A stretch of DNA of 64,000 bases. Source: Corynespora cassiicola. Lineage: Eukaryota; Ascomycota; Dothideomycetes; Pleosporales; Corynesporascaceae. The notes beneath the pieces are model-generated. The model was not told the origin of the DNA, did no database searches, and saw only the letters and a list, made by a program, of their open reading frames with translations. Position numbers and translations under genes: made by a program. This document shows, one piece after another, positions 12,300-23,980 of this stretch (its first letter is position 1; each line of letters opens with the position of its first letter). Location: contig JAEUWY010000020.1 of NCBI GenBank assembly GCA_022059125.1, positions 2,294,001 through 2,358,000 on the forward strand, read 5' to 3'.

Positions 12300-15109
12300 A
12301 TGGCCTCTTCGCTCCAGGTCAACGGCAGTTCGAGGCCATCCAACGTCAAGCATCCCTCAGCCCCTTCGCTCATGATGAACGCTCACTTCGCCGCCGTCGG
12401 CGAGGACGCCGGAAAGGAGGCCTACGAACATGGCATTCAGGTTATCGACGAGGACAAGATATTCAAGTAGGCACCTGGCCTCTCCGAGCCCCCGCCTGTT
12501 CCCTGTGCTAATGCGACTGCGCAATGCAGTGCAAACCTGTCGACATACCTCAACATCGAGAAGGTCATCCCCGCCGGCTTCAACTACCATCTGATCTCCG
12601 TCTTCGGTTCGCAGTCGACCGGAAAGTCCACCCTGCTCAACTACCTCTTCGGCACCCGCTTCGGTGTCATGTCCGAGCAGGAGCGTCGCCAGACCACAAA
12701 GGGAATATGGATGTCCAAGAACAAACGGGAGGACAGTGCGGACATGGCCGACAATATTCTGGTCATGGACGTCGAGGGTACCGACGGTCGCGAGCGCGGT
12801 GAAGACCAGGACTTTGAGCGGAAGAGTGCCTTGTTTGCCCTGGCAACAAGTGAAGTGCTCATTGTCAACATTTGGGAGCACCAGGTGGGATTGTACCAGG
12901 GGGCAAACATGGGCTTGCTCAAGACCGTCTTTGAGGTCAACTTGCAATTGTTCATCAAGGACACCAGGCACGTCTGACACACCCGGCTTTACAGGACACT
13001 ACTAACATCACAAAGTACCGCCCAAAAGTCGCTCCTCTTCTTCGTCATCCGAGACCATTTGGGCACCACCCCGCTCAAGAACCTCCAAAACACCCTACTC
13101 CAGGACCTGTCCAAGCTCTGGTCGACCATTTCCAAACCTTCTGGTCTCGAGCACTCCCGCATTGAAGACTACTTTGACTTTGCCTTCGTTGCGCTCCCCC
13201 ACAAGATCCTACAACCAGAGAAGTTCGAGGAGGCAGTCGGAAAGCTGAGCAAGCGGTTCAGGGAGGGCTACAGCGATCCCAAGAAGACCGGCCTCCTTGA
13301 CGAGTCTGACGTGCCCGTTTTCCAGCCTCAATACCACAGGAGGATCCCTGCAGACGGTTTCCCAGTCTACGCGCAAGGCGTCTGGGACCAGATTGTCAGC
13401 AACAAGGACTTGGACCTCCCAACACAACAGGAACTCCTGGCCCAATTCCGATGTGACGAAATCTCGCGAGAGGTTTTGATTGCCTTTGATGAGACCATCA
13501 CGCCACTGGAAGACCAGCAAGCGGCCGATGCTCGCGCAGGAAAGCCCACCGTGATCCCAGATCTCGGTGCCGCAATGAACTCGGCTCGTTCCAAGGTACT
13601 CAAGGATTTTGAGACCAACGCCAGCCGCTACCACAAGGGTGTTTACAAGCGCAAGCACGCCGAGCTGGAGAGCAAAGTGGACACTAGACTCAAGGCACTC
13701 TTCCAGAAGCAATTGAGCGCGGCGCACAAGTCAGGCGTCGAGGCGTTCAGCGATGCCGTCAGTGCAGCCGTGAAAAACGGCCAGAAGAAGGGCGCTGCCT
13801 ATGACTTTGCCCAGATTGTCGACTCGGAGAAGGCCAAGGCTATTGCCAAATTTGAAGCGGATGCGCAGGCCATCGCGGTGGAAGGTGCTACGTGGAGCAG
13901 CTCGACCCAGGAATTGAACCTCTACCGGAAAGATTTGGATGAGGTGTCGGCTAGACTCCGCAAGGAAGAGATGAGGCGCCTGGCGACTCGTATCGAGCGC
14001 TGGGTGAGGTCGCGTCTCGATGAGTCGGTTGGTCTAGAATTCAACAAGATTGGCACTGGCCGTGGGGGTTCGGGAGCACCCGAACATGGCGATCGCCCCG
14101 CTTCGGAGAAGGATCTCTGGGATCGCGTTTGGACCATCTTCACCGAGACTGTCCAAGGTGCAGAAAAACGCTTTACCGACCGAGCTCAGAGCTTCGACGC
14201 TAGTCCCGAGGAGGTCGAGGTCGGTCTGTGGAGGCTCCGACGCAAATCTTGGGGCGTTCTTCGCGCAAAGATTGACGAAGAGGTCATGGAGGGCAATATC
14301 CTGCTCAAGCTCCGCGAGAACTTTGAGGACAAGTTCCGCTACGACGAACACGGCGTTCCGCGGATATGGCGCCCTACCGATGACATTGAAGGGTTGTACA
14401 CCAAGGCACGAGAGTCGACCATTACTCTGATTCCCCTCCTGTCGCGGTTCAAGCTCTCCAAGACATCATCTCCTCCGCCTCTCGATGCGTGGATCGGAGA
14501 TGCTCCCGCCTCTGTCTCACCGGCAGATGAGGATGACCTCACGCCCATTGGTGGTGTCGATGAAGAGGAGGGCAAGAGCCTCGAGGAGGAGATGACAGTG
14601 CTCAGCGACGCTAAGCAAGCAGATCTTCTGGTACGATTCAAAAAGACTGCAGATGGCGTCTACGTCGAGGCCAAGCGTAGTGCGATCGGTGGCATGACGC
14701 AGGTTCCGCTCTACTTTTACGGGCTGCTCCTTGCGCTTGGATGGAATGAGATTGTGGCTGGTAGGTCTTATCTGTCACTATGCAAACGTCGACATGCTAA
14801 TGTTTTGCAGTCCTCCGCAACCCCGTGTACTTTTTGTTCATCATCCTCCTCGGCATTGGCGCATATGTCACATACACGCTCAACCTCTGGGGACCCATGG
14901 CCCGCATGGCCAATGCGGCAAGCCAACAGGCTGTCGAGGTCGGCAAGGAACGTCTCCGCGAGTTCCTGGAATCGTCGGAATCCGGCCGTCGAGCCATGGC
15001 CATGTCGGACCAGCAGAGCCGACGACGTGGCTATGAGGATGTCAAGATGGACAACCTGAACGGCGACGGCAAGAAGCGGGCAGAAGAGGACGATTTGGAT
15101 GACATTTGA
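12300..15109 (+). CDS. sey1: SEY1/RHD3/atlastin-type ER membrane-fusion GTPase
   Basis: Four exons, 12300-12466, 12530-12967, 13016-14760 and 14811-15109, giving 882 residues, the usual Sey1 length. The N-terminal GTPase domain shows the P-loop GSQSTGKST (from residue 82), a switch region with the [11 protein letters not shown] motif and the [14 protein letters not shown]3 motif typical of the RHD3/Sey1 group. A long helical bundle follows. Two transmembrane segments form a hairpin near the C-terminus ([20 protein letters not shown] and [19 protein letters not shown]), followed by an amphipathic tail and charged end. Sey1 is known to fuse ER tubules homotypically with reticulons. The second intron (12968-13015) has a GC donor, and its TACTAAC branch site sits close to the AG. 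No GT donor nearby keeps the frame into [14 protein letters not shown]. Confidence 0.95.
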
Positions 15110-16287
15110 TGCATTGCAGGTTAGCGTAGCATCCCCCGTCACTGTACGCTTGGTGTTTGGATAGATTGATGTTTCGTTATGACGTCGTTTGACGGCACGG
15201 ATCATTACTAGAGATGTCCCCCTAGAGGCCTTGGTAATGAGATTGGATTCGAAAAGCCGAGCTCAACATTTATGCAAGTGACCAATGCTCATTGTGCGGA
15301 GCTCGAACCTTAGTCTGGACCCTGGAAGACACTCCGCTGCGGCTGTAAGAAACTTCCCAGCTTTGTGCTCCCCTGCAGGTCAACCTGCTTCCCCGCATCC
15401 ACCATCGTGTTAGTCACAGTTACTTGATCCAGATGGCTCCGCAGTGACATATGGTCTGATTTGGGGGTTTTTGCAACCGGCCACGCAACGCGCCAAAATA
15501 TACTCTGGCCCTGGCGGTTGGGTTCGGCCAGCCTGTATCAGGTACCATCAGGTACCAATGCGACTAGTGCGATGGCACTAGCAGCCATGGAACCCGCCAT
15601 AACGGCGCTCCGCGTAGCCAACCGCCCACCGTACGTACCGAGAGGACCCGCGCGATCACCACGCCCACCCGTTTCAGAGGCTTGCGGAGGGCTGCGGAGA
15701 GGTGCGGAGACGAATGTGTGGAGATTTAGGTTTGCGGCTCGACGAGCTACTGCGGCGGGGTGTCATCCTGGGCATGACGTGTGCAGGCCTTTTTTTTTCT
15801 TACGGGGCGCCACAAGAGAGCGCGAGAGATTGACATGGCGCGGCGCGGCGGGCGGGCGGGCGGACAGTGGAAATGGTAAAACAGTCAACATTGTGGTGGG
15901 CAGATGGCATGCCATGCCATGGTCGCAAGAGGTTGGCGGGTCGCATGCAAGCTTCCCCACCCTTTTCGGGGAGCTGGAACCGACGAAAGGTTGATAAGGA
16001 AAGCGGCTGGCTGCTCATTTTACGTTTGAGTTGATTTATTAGAATGGACGGTTGTTTGGTTGGTTGGTTGGTTGGTGAGGGGAGGGGAGAGGGGGGGTAG
16101 TATTAAAGGTGTGCCCCGACTCCTCGTCCCTCCATGTCGATGGTTTTTTGTTTTGCTTTATTGCTTTCGATCAGAAGGACCGAGTCTTGGTATCACGGCT
16201 ACGACAACACATATCCCACCGGTACCAAACTTCAACTTGGCACGTAGACGGTCATACGTATATACATTCTTGCCCTCGTCGCCGAAA
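15110..16287. other. Intergenic region with small tandem repeats
   Basis: About 1.2 kb holding the SEY1 3' end and the promoter of the next gene. It contains a short duplication (ATCAGGTACC twice, around 15537-15556) and a GGTT tetranucleotide run near 16057-16075. There is no supportable gene; the frame open from 16060 has no ATG before 16288. Confidence 0.5.
16057..16075. repeat. (GGTT)n microsatellite
   Basis: About four to five consecutive TTGG/GGTT tetramers lie 210 bp upstream of the start of the polyglutamine protein. Confidence 0.7.
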
Positions 16288-16353
16288 ATGCAAATGCAAC
16301 TCCACCTCCACCTCCAGCACGTGCACCACCAGCAACAACAGCACCACCAACAG

Positions 16354-16391
<38 letters not shown>

Positions 16392-17280
16392 TCGCCCATA
16401 CTCATACTCCCCACCCCCCTTGCTGGTCCCCAACAACACGCCCTCGCCCTCGCTCCCCCCAACCACAACCGGGACTCCCACCTCGCCCACCTCCTCTTCC
16501 TGCCTCCTGTGGAAATCCCCTCCCACCTCCGCTCCCGCGCCCGACATGCCACCCACCAGCGCCCCCCAAACCCAACCCCTACCCGCAGACGACGGCAACA
16601 ACCCCCCGCCAACCCTCCACTCCCTAGCAGCGTACCTCCTCCCCAAAACCGCCCTCGCGCATCCCCCCTCACACCCTCACTCCCGGGCCCTGACCCCCAA
16701 AATCGCCGCCCTCTCTTTGCACCCCACCCTCGAAGCCGCCCTGCACCTCCTCAACGCCGACCTCCCCTCTGCGCATTTCCTGCTGCGCCACATGGTCTCC
16801 CCGCCCGCCGTCGAGGGCATGCTGCTGCACGCCATCTTGCACCGCGTCGAGGGGGACGTGGCGAATGCGCGGGCGTGGCTTAGGGACGTGGGGGATGCGG
16901 TGGAGGGGTGGGTGCCGAAGAGGAGGGGGGTGGAGAGGTTGGAGCGGGAGGTGGGGAGCGAGGGGGATGTTTTGGGGTTTGTGTATGGGGGGGAAGGGGA
17001 GGGGAGGGGGATGGAGTTTGTGGAGCGGGTGGAGAGGTTTAGGAAGGGGTGTGCTGCTGCTGCTGCTGCTGCTGCGGGTGGGGCAGAGGATGACGATGAC
17101 GAAAAGGAGATTGAGGAGCGGACGAGAGAGGAGTTGCGCAGGGTCATTGAGTGGTGTACGGACAAGTTTGGAGACGGGCCGTGGGTGGATGCCAGGTCGG
17201 CCTATGCGGGTCCTGGCGATGAAGTGAGAAAGATTGGCGAGGATATGGTGACGGGGTCAAAAGGGTGGAGAGAGTTTTGA
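16288..17280 (+). CDS. Conserved fungal protein with polyglutamine N-terminus, function unknown
   Basis: Single exon, 330 residues. ATG 16288 is the first in-frame start. Residues 1-35 are His/Gln-rich and include an uninterrupted run of about 12 Gln encoded mostly by CAG. Residues 35-125 are Pro/Ser/Thr-rich low complexity. From about 130 the sequence is ordered: a helical segment KIAALSLHPTLEAALHLLNADLPSAHFLLRHM and then MLLHAILHRVEGDVANARAWLRDVG. That resembles the EAxLHLLNxDLxxAH / LHxILHRxEGDxxNAxxW pattern of uncharacterised proteins found in fungi and bacteria. A poly-Ala stretch and an acidic run (EDDDDEKE) precede the C-terminal helix. The coding strand is strongly C-rich up to about 16850 and strongly G-rich after it. 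I do not assign a function. Confidence 0.72.
16331..16395 (+). repeat. CAG/CAA (Gln) and CAT (His) trinucleotide tract
   Basis: In-frame trinucleotide tract coding for poly-Gln followed by His-His-His. The core is about nine uninterrupted CAG units and then CAACAGCAG. It is a likely length-variable locus. Confidence 0.85.
17052..17074 (+). repeat. (GCT)n poly-Ala tract
   Basis: About seven GCT units in frame in the same gene as the CAG tract, encoding a run of Ala ahead of the acidic segment. Confidence 0.8.
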
Positions 17281-17645
17281 TGACGATGCTGATCTTGTTA
17301 CGCGTACGATACGCTTCTTCCCCCTACGCGCATCACTCACAAAAGACAAGAGGCAGCTCCCCCGCCTGACTGTCTCTACGGAAAAAACTGGAGATGCTGG
17401 ACGAGTCCTTTTGGATTCATAATCCTGTGTTCGAATATTGTATGATGCCTAGCGCCTGTAATAGATGAGTTAAGCTGTCGATTGTCTCTGATAAATCATA
17501 ACAGTACAGCAGCTGAATCGCATTACCGCCGCAGGACAAAGAAACCCCCCACACGAAAGAGTGCAAGCAAGAAAAAGACCCCCTAAGCCAGCCAACGCCG
17601 ACACATTCGCATGACAGTGATCCATTGAATCGTGAACAAGGTCGT
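17281..17645. other. Convergent 3' intergenic region
   Basis: A 365-bp gap between two convergent stop codons, holding both 3' UTRs. No gene or structured element was recognised. Confidence 0.5.
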
Positions 17646-18671
<1,026 letters not shown>

Positions 18672-19161
18672 AGTTGCGGTGGGCGAGGGCGAGGGGCGTA
18701 ATTCGCAGAGCAGGCGCGAGGGCAGGCGCGGGGGGGTTCCGGAGACAAAGAAGGTTCGGCGGGAGCGGGGCAGGCGAGCAGCGGCAGCAGTCTGGCGGGC
18801 TCAAAGGGGGCGGCGGTGGTGTGGAGATTTGGTAGCCTCGCTGTGGTGGATGAGGTCGCAGCTCTGCTGGCGGGCGGGCAGGGCCCCAACTGAGCTGTCA
18901 CGTGCCGTCTTAGCGCGGGCTGCCCGCATCAAAAGAACCCTCCCAGGCCGTTTGTGCTTTTGCAACAACCTTACACAGCCAAAAGCCAGAACGTGCCCTT
19001 GCACCCTGCCAATTGAATGCCCACACCCTCGCCACTCCGCCCAAGCCGGAGCCGTCTGAGAGAGAGAGGTGCAAGGTGCATCCCGACATCATAGATGTTC
19101 ACTGCTGGCCAATCAGAGCCCCGACCGCTGCCCAAGTTCTGTGGTTGAGCAAGGTCGCACT
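18672..19161. other. Divergent promoter region between ypt31 and chromodomain gene
   Basis: This 490-bp GC-rich stretch separates two divergent start codons. A CCAATCA box lies at 19109-19115, close to the chromodomain gene start. No gene is seen. Confidence 0.5.
19109..19115 (+). promoter_or_regulatory. CCAAT box (HAP-complex-type)
   Basis: CCAATCA, the preferred site of the fungal CCAAT-binding HAP complex, lies about 50 bp upstream of the chromodomain gene ATG. It is close to the start, so it may lie in the leader. Motif match only. Confidence 0.35.
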
Positions 19162-22100
19162 ATGGATTTGGAGGGGTTGAAGAGAGAGTATTCCGAAGCC
19201 GAAGCCGCCCTGACTCAAGATGAGGACACGGACGCAGTCTCCATCACCTCAACGGTGCGCAGCGATGAGGAGGAGTTGGACAAGCTTTGGGAGTTTGAGT
19301 CTATCGTGGCCGAGACGAGGGAAGACAATGGCGAAACCAGATACATAGTCAAGTGGTCCGGTTACCCGTATCACAGGTTAGTATCCCTGGAGCTACCACT
19401 GATAATCTCGCTAACGGTCCAGGTGTACGGCAGAGCCATTGGGTAACTTTGAAGACCCGGTGGCCATCGAACTATGGAACAGCCATAAGAGCAGGATGGG
19501 CATCGATGTATTCCAAGAGCTAAATGATGAGGCCCATGCCCTGGTATATAACCTGAATATTATCGAAGCAGAGCGAAAGAAGCTCAGGAAAGCCAAGCGT
19601 GCAAAGAAGCGCGCAAAGCTGGCAGCCCTAAATGCACGACCAAAGAACGTTCCTAATAAACAATCAGCGGTGTCTCCCAAGAAGAAGTCGCCGGTTGCTT
19701 TTAAGCGGGAGCTGGCAGATGCTTCCAGAGAACAGCCAGACGAGGTTCCCTTGACCAAAAAGAGGGAACGGCATGTCCTTGTCGAGAGCGACGATGAGAC
19801 CTCACCCAGCATAGGGCGGAGAGAATCCACCACATCCATAACCCAGGCGACGGCCCAGGTTAGAATTCATGAAGCCACTACCGACCCTCACGACGACAGT
19901 ATATTCTATAGGAAAACCCAGGCGCCACGTAAACCTCCGCTAGAACAGTCGGACTTTTCAGATCTTGACTATGACACAAATGACGTAGCTGACAGCGTAT
20001 CAAAAGCCCCAGTCCCAACCAAGGTTCGCCGCAAGTCAACCACGTCTGTGTTGCGCCCAAATGTCGGAAGACCAACATCCAACAAGCGACCCATTACCAA
20101 AAAATCTGCGGTGAAATCCGTAGAGGGATTTCGCACAAAGGCTGGCGCAGGTCCCTCTGAGCCTAACAGGAGAACTTCATCGTCGACGGTATCTAGTCAT
20201 CACTCAGCACCAACAAGTCGGCGTTCGAGTGTTCACAATGAACACCCGGCATTGCCAGAAAATGATGAGAACACAGCGATTGGGCCTCGCAATGCGCCAA
20301 CCAGACGAGCAGCGACTTCCAAAACGTCCCAGGTTGAAGAAGGACCTGCTCCAAGTGCACTGGCCAAAAGAACGGGTGGCATCAAAATTGTAAACGAGCC
20401 TAAGCAAACCAAAGCGTCATGGAAGAACAGCGAAAAGCCATACGGAACCCTGAAGTTTCGATACAACGCTGTGAAGCGTTCCCGCCAAGAGGGAACCCCA
20501 GATGCAGACATGTTGTGCTTTTTGAATCCTCCTCCTCCCACAACAGCGAAAGCTCAAGCAGCTTCGACAAAGAGACATGCAACGAGATCGGCCGATGATG
20601 GTGTCTATGGTCGGCGCGACACTTCACGCCGACGTGTCCAGCAGGAAGCTCCCCAGGCACCCCCAGCACCCAAATCAGTACCCAATAAGATCTTGTTGAC
20701 CTGCTGGGAATGGCGGAACAATTCATGTGAATATACCAGCGAGACCTGTCGTTTCCATCACGAGGATGTTGGCAAAATGGCCCCAACGGACGGCAGCATC
20801 CCTCCTAAGCTCCGCACACCTCCCTTGACGTGTTGGCATTGGTTCAGGAACACGCACGGCTGTTACAAGACTGGTGATGATTGCGACTATGCTCATGAAA
20901 ACACCGGGTGTAAGTATACTTGGCTCCATACTGGCATCTGCAAGAGCAGGCGGGCATGTCGTCATCTGATTGTGCCCAGTCGTCTGAGTGCATATGCTGA
21001 CAATGTCGCTTTCAGGGGTTGGACGGCCGGGCCAGGTAGCAGAGCAAGTCGCTAAAGGCCTAAAACCAGCCTCACAGCAGGTACCCCAACAGAACCAATT
21101 TCTACCGCCAAATGAATTGACTTGCTACTTCTGGTACCACCTCGGTAAATGTGGAAAGGGAAAGCGCTGTGCATATAAACATTATGACACTGGCAAGGTT
21201 GCAAACTCACCATTAAAGACCATGCCCAGCGCTATCCAGAGCCAGAATCGAGTTGAGGATGAATCGGAACCAATGACGATCGTGGAGTCGAGTAGTACCG
21301 AGGAGATACGTGTGGGGAGCTCTCCCTTTGAGAAGGGTCAGGGTGCACCAATGGAAACCTCCTCGGACGCAGACTTGACTCGACCACCTACGATGGACAC
21401 AGCGTCGGCATCGGCATCGGCGCCAACTCGACGTATGAACCAGATGATTGAACAAGTATGCAATTTGAACTACGCCGAAATGTTCCAGTCCGACTACGAT
21501 GTTTTGCAACCAAATGCATTTCTTGCCTTCCACCCTGAGCTTCACGTCAAGGAAATTGAGCTGTTGACGCGATGGCTTATAATGCAGCATGTTCAAGTAT
21601 ACAACTTTTGGTTTGACGGTGCCTGGGATTCTTTCAAGACGCTAGTCCTGGATGAAGAGGGCACGGGGATCATCATCGTAAGTGATGCGAGGCGATGCTT
21701 TGTACGGCTGCAAAATAGTAACGCAGACAGACGCACCCCGATTATGAAGACTTCTCTGAGATTCCCGAGTTTGGCAAAGTCCTGAGAAAGCCAGTTCGCC
21801 TGTTCTCGGTGGGATACCAGCACGGCCGAGAATACGACGCTCAACTGTCCACGTTCCCACCCGTCTATCGCTACGACTGCATAAGCATCTTCCCACACGG
21901 TGGAATCATCTACATCACCGATGATGTATTTCTCGAGCAGCCAATGTTGGCTTACCGGATCATTGAGCTCTTTTGCGCCAAGATCGAGCAGTGCAAGCAG
22001 GTGCAGGGCCCAATGGATCCATGGAAGATGGTAAAGGAGGGCTACGTCCCCTGGCGGATTGGTGTTCGGCCCGAGCTCATGGAGAGCATTTACGAGCAGT

Positions 22101-22594
22101 GCGAACAGCACGCACAGGAGATTGATGCAGGGGACGTTGTCCAAATGAGGTAGGTGAGCGACGGCAACGATGGACGGACATGCGCTGATGGAATCAGTCG
22201 GTACAAATTGTACTGCTTGCTCTCGGAAACCAAATTCATTGAGCAGGACGGCAACGGGCCATACGAGCTGCGGCCAGACGACTACTTCCCAATCCTGTCG
22301 GAGCGCAAGGCGGTTGCGGGCGAGTATTTTGATGCGCTCAGCAAGAGCCAGGCAGAGGCCAACCACTTCATGGCGCGCTACTACAGTGCCCTCATCATCG
22401 AGCTCAGGCGAGACTACCGCCACTACTGCGTTGTTCACACGGACCCGTCCAAGGTGGATTGGCAGAATTCCATCCACAACATCGACGAGGTCATGACGCC
22501 AGAAGGATTCATCAAGCTCTTTTCGCAGCCTCCGGTGCGCAACCATTTCGATTTCTACGAGTGGTGCTTCGATAGGAAACCGAAAGATGGCTAG
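19162..22594 (+). CDS. Chromodomain protein with three CCCH zinc fingers and a large C-terminal domain
   Basis: Five exons, 19162-19376, 19423-20909, 21016-21677, 21731-22149 and 22198-22594, giving 1059 residues. Residues 43-90 form a chromodomain with the methyl-lysine cage positions present (Phe45, Trp65 in VKW, Tyr68 in SGY); the usual TWEP is TAEP. A basic, disordered region of about 400 residues follows. Then come three CCCH fingers: C-x7-C-x6-C-x3-H, C-x9-C-x6-C-x3-H and a classical C-x8-C-x5-C-x3-H. The last 350 residues are a folded region (WLIMQHVQVYNFWFDGAW ... FPHGGIIYITDDVFLEQP ... YYSALIIELRRDYRHYCVVH). The combination of methyl-histone reading and RNA-type fingers suggests a heterochromatin factor coupled to RNA, comparable to S. 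pombe Chp1, which pairs a chromodomain with an RRM and a C-terminal SPOC/PIN region. That comparison is inference from architecture. Confidence 0.85.
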
Positions 22595-23980
22595 GAGTTG
22601 CAGTGGAGGGGGATTGCCGTGAGTTTCGAGTAGCCATTGCCTGCTTGGGGTGATTAAACCATGTGATGATAATGATATATGTACTGGGTTTAAAAAAGGG
22701 GGGGTGGGATTCAAGTGTGATTATGCTGGCGTGGATGAGGAGGGCGTTATCGTGGCACAGCAATACCCATGGGCGTATACCGCGCGTAGAAAGCCATCCA
22801 GGGCCTACCCGCAGCACACGCACAGGTTGCGATTTGGTATTCTGGCTCGCAATCACATTTGCATAGCAGACGTTTCCCTCGAAAATTGTGGTCGTAGGTG
22901 AGGGCAACAGTAGCCGTGGCAAAGGGGGTTTTTTCCAAGAGGTTGGCAGAGTCCAAGACAGGCTTCCCACGACAAACAACATTACCTCGCTCTGATAGTC
23001 TATCGGACCCTTTCCCCACATTGGCAGAAAAGGGGCATCTCGCCGTGCCAAAGCGCAGCCGGCAGCCGGCAAAGGCGCGCGGTCGCGGTCGTGCACGCGA
23101 TACGAAGCAAGGCGCGCGGATGGACGATAACTCTCGTCATCATATTTGCTGGACGGCCATGGTTCGCGAGGCGGTTATCGGGCGGCGGTCGATAGCGGTG
23201 GTAATTGCCGTTGGGGTGGTAGATCCGAAAACGGGCCGCTGGGCTGCTGGCGCGGTGGGAGCCGGGACATGACGCATGAGGCTGCTGCTGCTATCTCTCG
23301 CTGTCGCGTGGGCTGGCCGGGGGCTCATCATGGCTGGGCCTCGATCCTGATCGGTTGGACCAGGCCTCTCTGTCTCCAAACCAGCAGAGATTGTGCCACC
23401 GAGCGAGGGCGTGGTATCTCTTGTGCGCACCCTCCCCTGCTCCGTCGCTGCTGCCATGTCTGACAAGCATTTCTTATCATAAAGCTTGATTGATCCGGCC
23501 TGCGCGACAATTTTTTCTCTTTTTTCATTCTTGTATCCTGCCTGTTGCAGTCCTACTCTCCTCTCCCCCCAAGAGCTAGGTAGCTGGGTACCCAAGCCAA
23601 GTACCCGTATCCTTCGTCGCGCGCGCCGGCACCCAGGAACAAGGTAAGCGCATTCTCAATCGAGCCTCAGCACCCGAAGCCGGGCCCTCATCTGGCTGCC
23701 TCTCCCCTCCCCCGCAGTCGGTTACCTAAGATTTACCTCTCGCGGGCGGCCGACGTGGGCGTGGGCCCCCCGTCTCTTAGGTCTTCGGCAGTAGTAGGGC
23801 ACCAAAGGCTGGCAGGCCGGATGGGTACAAAAACTCGGACCGCTGACGCGCCCTAAAATACATAGGTCCAGTCACACGCACCCCCGCCGCCCCCGTCGGT
23901 CTCTTTCTACCCTTCGTCCTTCGTTTCCCCAACACCCCACCCCAGCTCAGACCCATCCGAACACCACGAGCTGCGCCGCC
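22595..23980. other. Intergenic region upstream of the permease
   Basis: About 1.4 kb holding the 3' UTR of the chromodomain gene and the long promoter/leader of the permease. The second half is pyrimidine-rich, as in many fungal promoters. No gene was recognised on either strand. Confidence 0.5.

Noticed and set aside
21593..22714. 373-codon open frame on the minus strand
   Set aside because: Antisense to exons 3-5 of the chromodomain gene; no motif and no independent promoter.
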